This document shows positions 5,685-11,028 of a stretch of 11,028 nucleotides of DNA, one piece after another; the first letter of the stretch is position 1; the number at the start of each line of letters is the position of its first letter. A program made the position numbers and the translations under genes. The DNA is taken from contig JADCCH010000251.1 of NCBI GenBank assembly GCA_020252865.1, forward strand, positions 1-11,028, written 5' to 3'. A model generated the notes under the pieces. The model had not been told where the DNA came from. It saw only the letters and a program-made list of their open reading frames with translations, and searched no databases. This DNA is from Methylobacterium sp. (GTDB lineage: Bacteria; Pseudomonadota; Alphaproteobacteria; Rhizobiales; Beijerinckiaceae).

Positions 5685-8600
5685 TTGCGGATCATCAGGG
5701 AAAGCCTCACGGCACTGGCGGCGCTTCTGGCCCTCGCCCTTGTGGCGCTTGCCGCCGTGCCCCCCTTCATGGATTGGAAGCCATGGCGCGAGCGTCTCGC
5801 CGCCGTGGTGTCGCCCGCCATCGGCCAGCCCGTGCGCTTCGGCGGGGAGCTTCGCCTCTCTCTGCTGCCGAGGCCCGAAATCGACGCGGATGAGGTTTCG
5901 ATCGGCCCGGAGGACCGCCCGCTGCTGAAAGCGGGGCGGCTCACGCTGTCTCTGGACCTCACGGCTCTGGCGCGAGGCGCCTTCCAGTTCACCGAGGCGC
6001 GGGGCGACAATGTCGCCCTGCGCGGCGAAACGTTCGATCTGGTGCCGAAGCCGGGTGACTTTGCGCGTTCCGGTCGCAGGATCGGGCTCGATCGCCTCAC
6101 CCTGAAGGGCCTGACCCTGCTTCGCGCAGACAGCGACGAGCCGATCGCGCCGCCGCTGGATGTGATGCTGGAGGCCCCCGATCTCGCCGGGCCCTTCCGT
6201 TTCGAGCTGCTCATCCCCCGCGAGGGGCTGGAATGGCGCGGGCAGGTGGGGCGCTTCGAGGACGGGCGGGCGCGCTTCCGCGCGATGGGGGAAGATCACC
6301 CACGGGCGATCCGCGCCACGCTAGATGGTTGGCTGGGCCAGCCCGGCACCGCGACGCCCTCGACCTTCGACGGGCAGGTGCAGGTGACCGGCAATCCGTC
6401 TTTCGGGCGTGGCGGGGATCGCGTGCAGATGCCGTTCGACCTTCAGGCCCGCCTGTTCGTTCAGGCCGGGCAGGTTCTGGCTGATCCGCTCACGCTGAAT
6501 GTCGGCGGCGAACGGGGCCTGGCGACCACCGGCAAGGGTTTCCTGGATTATGCGGCCGAGCGGCCCGCCATGCGCCTCGAACTGGGCGCCCGGCGCTTCG
6601 ATCTCGCCCGCCTTATGGCCCGCGATCCGCAGCGCGATCCCGATCCGCGCGATTGGCTCGCGGAGGGAAACATGGTGCTCGACTGGCTGAGCGAGATCTT
6701 GCGCGAAACTGTGCCGCTGGATCTCGCGCTGGATCTCGGCATCACGCAGGTGCAATTGGGCAATGGCGCGGCGCAGGATGTGCGCCTGCAGATGGGCTTG
6801 CGTGAAGGGGCCCTGGCCCTCGACCGGCTCGAGGCGCGGCTTGCCGGCCGCAACAGCCTGTTCTTCGAGCGCAGCGCCGATGCCCGTGACCCGCTGGATG
6901 GCATGGTGCGGCTCGGTTTTGCCGATCTCCCGGCCTTCGCGCGCGCCTTCGGGCTTGCTGTGCCGGAGGGCTTGCCGAACGAAATGAGCCTCGCTGCCCG
7001 GCTTTTGCGCAACCAGGGCCGGCTGGAAGCCTCTGATCTCATGGTCGAGAGCCCGGCTGGCCAGTTGCGTGGCCGCGTCAGCCTCACGCCGTCTCCGCCG
7101 GGGCGCAGTCTTCCGCCCGTGCTGGCCTTCACGCTCGATGCCGACCGCTTCGATGCGCGCCTCGTCGGCCTTGGCGATCCGCTCGGCAGCTCGGCCTTGT
7201 GGCTCGGCATCGACGGGCGGCTGGATATCCGCGAAGTGATCTATGATGGGCGTGGCCTTGGCTCCATCCGTCTGGGCTTCACCCGGGAGGGGCTGCGCAC
7301 GCGGCTGGACGAACTCGCCTTGCGGGGCCGCGCGGGCGAGGAAATCCGGCTCTCGGGCCAGATCGCGGAGGGCGAGATGGTCGCCACTGCCAAGGTCGAT
7401 GCCGAGAAGCTCGAAGATCTCTCCCGCATGGCCGAGGCCGTCTTTCCCGGTGTCTGGACATCGGCCCTGCGGGCGCGGGCGGGGTTGCTGGAGCCGGCCC
7501 TGGCTCTGGCGCGCATCCGCATCGACCGGAAGGGTGGAGAGACGATCTGGGCGATCGAGGGCGAGGGCCGGTTGGGCGGCTCGACGGTGGCGGTGAAGTC
7601 GCAATCCGAACTGCGCGGCTCGGAGCTTCATCTTTCGCTCACCGGCGAGGTGTCGCAGGCCGATGGCGCCCGGCTTGTCCGGCAGATCGCCGGAGCGGCA
7701 CCGCCAGCGGGCGCGCGGCTTCCGGTCCAGCCAGGCAAGATCACCCTGGCGCTGGAAGGCAACCCGCGCCGGCAGATGATGCTCAAACTCGATGGCGATG
7801 TGCTCGGCACGCAGATTTCGGTAGATGGGGGTCTCAGCCTGTTCCGGGCACAGCCCCTTGACGGGCTCTTCACCCTGCGGGCGGTGGATCTCGCGCCGCT
7901 CCATCGGGCGCTGGGTGGCGGAGCGCCCGTTCTTCCCGATGGCACGCCCGCCCGGCTGCAGGGCCGCTTCTTCGCGGAGCCGACAAAGCTGACCCTGACC
8001 GCCTTTTCCGGTGAGATCGGCCCCAATCCGGTGCAGGGCGAGATCTCCTTCGATTTCGCACGGGCCGGGCAGGTCGCCGGGCAATTGCGGCTGGGAGACC
8101 TGAATCTGCCGACCCTTCTGGCGACCGCCCTGCCGCAGGCGGGGCTTACGACGCTGCAAGGGCCCGTTTCGGCCCGGCCTTTTGCCGCGCCCATCCCGCC
8201 TTTCCGCCCTGGGGATCTCTGGATCGAGGCGCGCTCCCTCACTCTTGCGGAAGGCGCACGCCTCGCGGAACCGAAATTCGTCCTGCGATTCGCGCCCGGT
8301 CTTTTCGCGATCGAGGGGCTGGATGCCGAGCAGGGCGACACGCGATTCGGTGCGCAGTTCACGCTCCTGCGGGAAGGGGAGGGCGTGAACCTCGCCGGTC
8401 GCCTCGCCTTCTCCCGTCTGGCCCTTCCGGGTGTTTCGGCGCGGGCCGAGGGCGAAATCCCGCTGACAAGCCAGGGCCGCAGCCTTGGGGATCTTCTTGC
8501 CAATCTCGGTGGCGCGGGACAGATGCAGCTCGAAGGCCTCACCCTCCCCGCGGCCGACCCTGCGGCGATGTCCCGGCTTTTTCAGCGCCCGATGACGGAG

Positions 8601-9206
8601 CTTTCACCGATTGACGAGAACCGCCTCGGTGGCCTGCTGGATGCAGAACTGCAGCAAGGCCCGGCGCGCCTGCCGCCGCTGTCACTGCCCATCACGCTGT
8701 CCGGCGGCGTGCTGCGTCTTTCCGCCCTGCCCGTGAATGCCGGATCGGTGACGATCCTGCCGAGTTTCGTCCTCGACCTTCCGCGCCTCACCTACGAGAT
8801 GCGGCTGACGCAGCGCCTTCTGCCCTTGCCGAAGGGCTGGCGCGGTGCGCCGCCGGAAATCGCCCTGAGCTGGACCGGCCGGGCCGGCATCCCGCCGGGC
8901 GAACCAAGGCGGCAGCTTTCCGTCTCGGCCCTGCTGAACGGGCTTCTTGCCGTGGGGCTCCAGCGGGATCTCGAGATGATCGAGAATTTCGAGGCCGACC
9001 AGCGCGAGCGCTCGTTCTTCCTGCGGCGCAGCCGGGTCGAGGCCGAGAGCGAGCGGCGACGGCTGGAAGCCGAGGCCCAGCGTCGCCGCGCCGAGGCGGA
9101 GAATGAACGCCGCCGTATCGATGCGGAAGCCGAACGCCAGCGAGCCGCCGAGCCTCCGGCCCCATCGACCGCACCGCTCAATCTCGTTCCGCGGCTCAGC
9201 CCCTGA
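5685..9206 (+). CDS. AsmA family inner-membrane/periplasmic protein
   Basis: The 1173-residue protein opens with a charged stretch and one membrane anchor (about 8-27, LTALAALLALALVALAAVPP), then PFMDWKPWRERLAAVVSPAIGQPVRFGGEL, the start pattern of AsmA proteins. The large periplasmic body is rich in short beta-strand segments as in the AsmA/TamB/YhdP group, whose members form long grooves that carry phospholipid to the outer membrane. The AsmA C-terminal region is recognisable near 930-965 (SLGDLLANLGGAGQMQLEGL). The tail (about 1103-1155) is a charged Arg/Glu/Ala helix with 9-residue repeats, then a Pro-rich end. The TTG start is chosen because it keeps the whole membrane anchor; the first in-frame ATG (5769) would delete it. 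A modest GAGG lies at 5671-5674. A hairpin and repeat copy 1 lie upstream. Its last 11 bases overlap the end of the convergent RHH gene. The lipid-transport role is inferred from the family. Confidence 0.88.
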   Translation: MRIIRESLTALAALLALALVALAAVPPFMDWKPWRERLAAVVSPAIGQPVRFGGELRLSLLPRPEIDADEVSIGPEDRPLLKAGRLTLSLDLTALARGAFQFTEARGDNVALRGETFDLVPKPGDFARSGRRIGLDRLTLKGLTLLRADSDEPIAPPLDVMLEAPDLAGPFRFELLIPREGLEWRGQVGRFEDGRARFRAMGEDHPRAIRATLDGWLGQPGTATPSTFDGQVQVTGNPSFGRGGDRVQMPFDLQARLFVQAGQVLADPLTLNVGGERGLATTGKGFLDYAAERPAMRLELGARRFDLARLMARDPQRDPDPRDWLAEGNMVLDWLSEILRETVPLDLALDLGITQVQLGNGAAQDVRLQMGLREGALALDRLEARLAGRNSLFFERSADARDPLDGMVRLGFADLPAFARAFGLAVPEGLPNEMSLAARLLRNQGRLEASDLMVESPAGQLRGRVSLTPSPPGRSLPPVLAFTLDADRFDARLVGLGDPLGSSALWLGIDGRLDIREVIYDGRGLGSIRLGFTREGLRTRLDELALRGRAGEEIRLSGQIAEGEMVATAKVDAEKLEDLSRMAEAVFPGVWTSALRARAGLLEPALALARIRIDRKGGETIWAIEGEGRLGGSTVAVKSQSELRGSELHLSLTGEVSQADGARLVRQIAGAAPPAGARLPVQPGKITLALEGNPRRQMMLKLDGDVLGTQISVDGGLSLFRAQPLDGLFTLRAVDLAPLHRALGGGAPVLPDGTPARLQGRFFAEPTKLTLTAFSGEIGPNPVQGEISFDFARAGQVAGQLRLGDLNLPTLLATALPQAGLTTLQGPVSARPFAAPIPPFRPGDLWIEARSLTLAEGARLAEPKFVLRFAPGLFAIEGLDAEQGDTRFGAQFTLLREGEGVNLAGRLAFSRLALPGVSARAEGEIPLTSQGRSLGDLLANLGGAGQMQLEGLTLPAADPAAMSRLFQRPMTELSPIDENRLGGLLDAELQQGPARLPPLSLPITLSGGVLRLSALPVNAGSVTILPSFVLDLPRLTYEMRLTQRLLPLPKGWRGAPPEIALSWTGRAGIPPGEPRRQLSVSALLNGLLAVGLQRDLEMIENFEADQRERSFFLRRSRVEAESERRRLEAEAQRRRAEAENERRRIDAEAERQRAAEPPAPSTAPLNLVPRLSP
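9054..9134 (+). repeat. Three 9-residue (27-nt) repeats in the AsmA C-terminal helix
   Basis: Residues 1124-1150 read as three tandem units, RRRLEAEAQ, RRRAEAENE and RRRIDAEAE, followed by a degenerate RQRAAEPPA. They continue a charged helix that starts near residue 1103. The pattern predicts a long single alpha-helix or coiled coil rich in i to i+4 Arg-Glu pairs. From memory, related alphaproteobacterial AsmA proteins also end in charged helices, so the repeat may be clade-typical. Confidence 0.6.
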
Positions 9207-9423
9207 GGGCACCGCCATCCATCAGCCGCGTGACGAGATGGATGCGGAGAGCCGAGGAGAGATTGGTGCCGCGCCTTGCGCCATCGATGCGCTCAACCAG
9301 CGCGGCCACGCTGATTCCGGCCGCCTTCGCCTCGGCCTGAAGGAGCCGCCAGAACGGCTCCTCCAGCGAGATGGAGGTGCGATGGCCGGCAATCGTGAGC
9401 GACCGCTTGACGATCGCGCTCAT
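9196..9423 (-). CDS. Ribbon-helix-helix domain protein (RHH_4 type)
   Basis: The 75-residue protein matches the RHH_4 family (Pfam PF13467). It has the basic N-terminal strand VKRSLTIAGHRTSISLEEPF (5-24), then FWRLLQAEAKAAGISVAALV with a helix-turn-helix-like spacing, and the conserved end NLSSALRIHLVTRL (54-67). Ribbon-helix-helix proteins bind DNA as dimers through the N-terminal beta strand, but no target is known for this family and its members often lie beside DUF4169 genes. Here the DUF4169 gene is upstream on the same strand, separated by the TctC-type gene. The ATG overlaps the TctC stop as ATGA (9423-9420), and no Shine-Dalgarno precedes it, so translation is probably coupled. The 3' end overlaps the AsmA gene by 11 bp. 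The short frame is missed if only long reading frames are considered. Confidence 0.88.
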   Translation of the reverse strand: MSAIVKRSLTIAGHRTSISLEEPFWRLLQAEAKAAGISVAALVERIDGARRGTNLSSALRIHLVTRLMDGGALRG

Positions 9424-10367
9424 TCGGCAAGCAATTCGCGATATTTCTTCACTTCCGCTTCCACGAAGCTCTTCACATAGGCCGGTTCCAGTTCCTCGCC
9501 GGCAGCCGGGAAGCTCGCGAGTTCCGCGAGGCGCTTGGTCACCTTCTCGCTCGAAATGGCCTTGCGCAGCGTCTCGTTGAGCCTGGCGATCACCGCATCG
9601 GGCGTGCCGGCGGGCGCGAAGAGCGCGTTCCAGCCTTCGTTGGTGAAGGCGGGCAGCCCGGCTTCGCTGGCCGTCGGCACCTGCGGAAGGATTTCCGCCC
9701 GCTTCCGGCCCGCCATCACGAGGCCATGCACCTTGCCGCCATTGATGGAACTCGCCACCGAGGTCGCGGCATCGCAAACACCATCGACATGGCCGCCCAT
9801 GGCATCATTCAGCGCAGGGCCCGCGCCGCGATAGCCGATGAGCTCGACCTTCACCTTCGCGGCCTGCAGGAAGAGCTTGCAGATCAGATAATTCGAGGAG
9901 CCGATGCCGGCGTGGCCCAAGGTTATCTTGCCGGGATTGGCATTGGCATATTCGATGAAGCTCTTCACATCCTTGGCGGGGAAGCCGCTCTTCAGCGCGA
10001 TGACCGGCAGCGTCTTCGCGATCATCCCGATGGGCTTGAAGCTGTCGGTACTGAACTTCAGATCCTTGTGGATGGTGTAGGTTGCAGCATTGGTGCCGGC
10101 ATTGCCGATCACCAGCGTGTAGCCATCGGGTGTCGCCGCGGCCGCACGCGTGAGGGCGGTCGAGCCGCCTGCGCCGCCGATATTCTCGATGAGAATGCGC
10201 TGGTTGAGAATCTGGCTCATCTCATCCGCCGCGATGCGCGCGATGATGTCCGACGTGCCGCCCGCCGCGAAAGGCACGATCAGCGTGATCTGCTTGTCCG
10301 GATAGGTCTGTGCGGAAGCCGTGCCGGCGAGCGAGGCGAGGGCGAGCGAAAGCAGAAGGCGACGCAT
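9420..10367 (-). CDS. Tripartite tricarboxylate transporter substrate-binding protein (TctC/Bug family)
   Basis: This is a periplasmic solute receptor of 315 residues, the usual family length. A Sec signal peptide (1-19, MRRLLLSLALASLAGTASA) ends in an AxA site before QTYPDK. Family motifs are VPFAAGGTSD (31-40) and ENIGGAGGSTA (61-71) in the ligand loops, YRGAGPALNDAMGGHVD (179-195), and the C-terminal LPQVPTASEAGLPAF (227-241) and APAGTPDAV (251-259). Bug proteins bind carboxylates or other small organic ligands; the ligand cannot be read from sequence. The membrane subunits TctA and TctB are not in the window, as is common for orphan Bug genes. The start at 10367 has a strong GGGGGAGAA ribosome binding site. 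Upstream lie a small GC hairpin (10387-10402) and repeat copy 2; downstream the gene overlaps the RHH gene by 4 nt. It lies between two small genes that in relatives are usually adjacent. Confidence 0.93.
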   Translation of the reverse strand: MRRLLLSLALASLAGTASAQTYPDKQITLIVPFAAGGTSDIIARIAADEMSQILNQRILIENIGGAGGSTALTRAAAATPDGYTLVIGNAGTNAATYTIHKDLKFSTDSFKPIGMIAKTLPVIALKSGFPAKDVKSFIEYANANPGKITLGHAGIGSSNYLICKLFLQAAKVKVELIGYRGAGPALNDAMGGHVDGVCDAATSVASSINGGKVHGLVMAGRKRAEILPQVPTASEAGLPAFTNEGWNALFAPAGTPDAVIARLNETLRKAISSEKVTKRLAELASFPAAGEELEPAYVKSFVEAEVKKYRELLAE

Positions 10368-10427
10368 GAAGTTCTCCCCCGAAAGAGCCCGTTCCGCCGG
10401 GCGCTGCGATGTTGCTCGAACGGTAGG

Positions 10428-10534
10428 CTAGAGCATTTTCCGATCAAGTGGAGACCGGTTGATCGAAGAAAATGCGATCAATCACAAAAACAAGAGCGGT
10501 CGATCTGATTCATTCAGATCGAATTTCCCTCTAG
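10428..10534 (-). repeat. Intergenic palindromic repeat, copy 2 (~107 nt)
   Basis: Copy 2 is bounded by perfect CTAGAG (10428-10433) and CTCTAG (10529-10534). The left half forms a hairpin: GCATTTTC (10433-10440) with GAAAATGC (10468-10475), and CGATCAA (10441-10447) with TTGATCG (10459-10465), around an 11-nt loop that on the minus strand reads CCGGTCTCCAC. That loop differs by one base from copy 1, while the inner stem is different but still paired. The right half holds a second hairpin (10501-10521). It lies between the DUF4169 and TctC genes, in the opposite absolute orientation to copy 1 but the same orientation relative to the flanking genes. Confidence 0.8.
10500..10522 (-). terminator. 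Candidate terminator of the DUF4169 gene, inside repeat copy 2
   Basis: CGATCTGA (10501-10508) and TCAGATCG (10514-10521) are perfect 8-bp arms around a 5-nt loop, extended by one T-A pair (10500, 10522). In the direction of DUF4169 transcription the stem is followed, after about nine bases, by TTGTTTTTG. The distance of the T-run from the stem is larger than in a classical intrinsic terminator, so efficiency is uncertain. Confidence 0.35.
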
Positions 10535-10553
10535 GCGCAGCGCGCGGCTGGCG

Positions 10554-10757
10554 TCAATGCGGGTCGGCCCCCGGTTTGGTGAGCACGATCCGCCCCGCCT
10601 CGTGAGCCTTGCCCGCGCGGGCTTCCTCGGCCTTCCGGGCCTGCCTTTCTGCCTTGGTCTGCCCGAACCTGATCCGGTTTTCCTCGGCGCGTTTTTCCGC
10701 CTCGGTTCGGGCTTTTGCCTTGCGGAACGCCCGGAGCCGGACCACGTTGTCGCTCAT
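10554..10757 (-). CDS. DUF4169 family protein
   Basis: The 67-residue protein is very rich in Arg, Lys, Glu and Ala and fits DUF4169 (Pfam PF13770), with the family start MSDNVVRLRAFRKAKARTEAEKRAEENRIRFG and a helical basic middle (about 12-56), ending in a GRIVLTKPG-like tail. It should be a highly charged, probably helical cytoplasmic protein; no function is established. The start at 10757 is chosen because the family begins at MSDN and a GGAG lies about nine bases upstream; the frame is open to 10907 but that part overlaps the divergent gene and looks non-coding. In relatives it is commonly followed directly by an RHH_4 gene. Here a 186-nt gap with repeat copy 2 and the TctC-type gene come between. 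It is divergent from the DM13 gene with an 85-nt gap. Confidence 0.85.
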   Translation of the reverse strand: MSDNVVRLRAFRKAKARTEAEKRAEENRIRFGQTKAERQARKAEEARAGKAHEAGRIVLTKPGADPH

Positions 10758-10842
10758 CTGTGGTTTCTCCGTGAGGGGAATGACAGACGAGCAGGGTGCG
10801 GCATCCGGGCAGGCACCGCAACCCCGCGATGGAAGGAAAACC

Positions 10843-11028
10843 ATGCGCCGCTTGTTTCTGCTGCTGAGCCACCTCGTCGTTTTCGTCACAGGCATCGGGC
10901 TGGGCATCTATCTGCTGCCCATTCTCATGGCCGAAAGCCCGCCACCCCCCACGGCGGTGCTGGATGTGGAACGCTCCGCCAGTTTCCGCAGCGAGTTCCG
11001 CACCGATCTCAGGGGTTCCGACCTGCTG
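10843..11028 (+). CDS. DM13 domain-containing protein, N-terminal part (cut by window edge)
   Basis: From the ATG at 10843, 62 codons are open to the end of the window and no stop is seen. The product starts with a membrane anchor or uncleaved signal (about 4-28, LFLLLSHLVVFVTGIGLGIY then LLPILMA), a Pro-rich linker (AESPPPPTA), and then SASFRSEFRTDLRGSDLL. That last block resembles the start of a DM13 domain, a small beta-rich domain proposed to have a redox role in animals and found in exported bacterial proteins. GGAAGGAAAACC directly before the ATG is a good ribosome binding site, almost identical to that of the FAD oxidase gene. The domain call rests on a short stretch, so it is moderate; the gene itself is well supported. 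Confidence 0.7.
   Translation, partial: MRRLFLLLSHLVVFVTGIGLGIYLLPILMAESPPPPTAVLDVERSASFRSEFRTDLRGSDLL

Noticed and set aside
4113-6299. Minus-strand open frame of 728 codons spanning the FAD oxidase, repeat copy 1 and the start of the AsmA gene
   Set aside because: It crosses two genes and an intergenic repeat, and its product is Arg/His-rich without motifs; it is an antisense shadow.
6321-8159. Minus-strand open frame of 612 codons opposite the AsmA gene
   Set aside because: It mirrors AsmA codon structure, with no motif and no plausible ribosome binding site; it is a shadow.
10831-10850. Shared leader GGAAGGAAAACC before both the DM13 and FAD oxidase starts (also 4091-4102)
   Set aside because: It is a purine-rich Shine-Dalgarno context and the identity covers only 12 nt, so chance or shared ribosome binding preference explains it.
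1-11028. tRNA, rRNA, CRISPR array, insertion sequence, prophage or toxin-antitoxin locus
   Set aside because: Nothing with the needed structure was seen. The RHH protein lacks a toxin partner, since its neighbours are a solute-binding protein and AsmA.

Overview
The window is GC-rich, gene-dense DNA with alphaproteobacterial family content: a UvrD/PcrA helicase with a C-terminal Tudor-like domain, the DUF4169 and RHH_4 small proteins, an orphan TctC/Bug solute-binding protein, and a large AsmA protein. Two copies of an intergenic repeat (GAGCATTTTC...AACCGG...GAAAATGC) look like elements I recall from Hyphomicrobiales genomes. My best guess is therefore Hyphomicrobiales or a close relative; no rRNA or other decisive marker is present.

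Layout. Bases 1-131 hold no convincing gene but contain two REP-like palindromes. A UvrD-family helicase (132-2543, minus) is divergent from a DUF1993 gene (2724-3227, plus). An FkbM-type methyltransferase (3275-4024), an FAD-linked D-lactate/glycolate dehydrogenase-like oxidase (4104-5498) and a large AsmA-family protein (5685-9206, TTG start) follow on the plus strand. The AsmA gene meets a minus-strand group tail to tail with an 11-bp overlap. In transcription order that group is DUF4169 (10554-10757), a TctC-type periplasmic binding protein (9420-10367) and an RHH_4 small protein (9196-9423), the last two joined by an ATGA overlap. A DM13-domain membrane or lipid-anchored protein starts at 10843 and runs off the right edge.

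How it fits together. The genes are mostly single-function housekeeping or accessory units: DNA repair, hydroxy-acid oxidation, envelope lipid homeostasis and solute capture. I see no defence system, CRISPR array, prophage or tRNA. The most interesting structure is in the gaps. The two copies of a ~106-nt repeat lie in opposite absolute orientation but in the same orientation relative to the genes around them. Both sit about 20 nt after a stop codon and about 60 nt before the next start, in gaps that are both 186 nt long. Their hairpins share an 11-nt loop but have different, still paired, stems. A perfect 17-bp inverted repeat before the FAD oxidase is a plausible operator.
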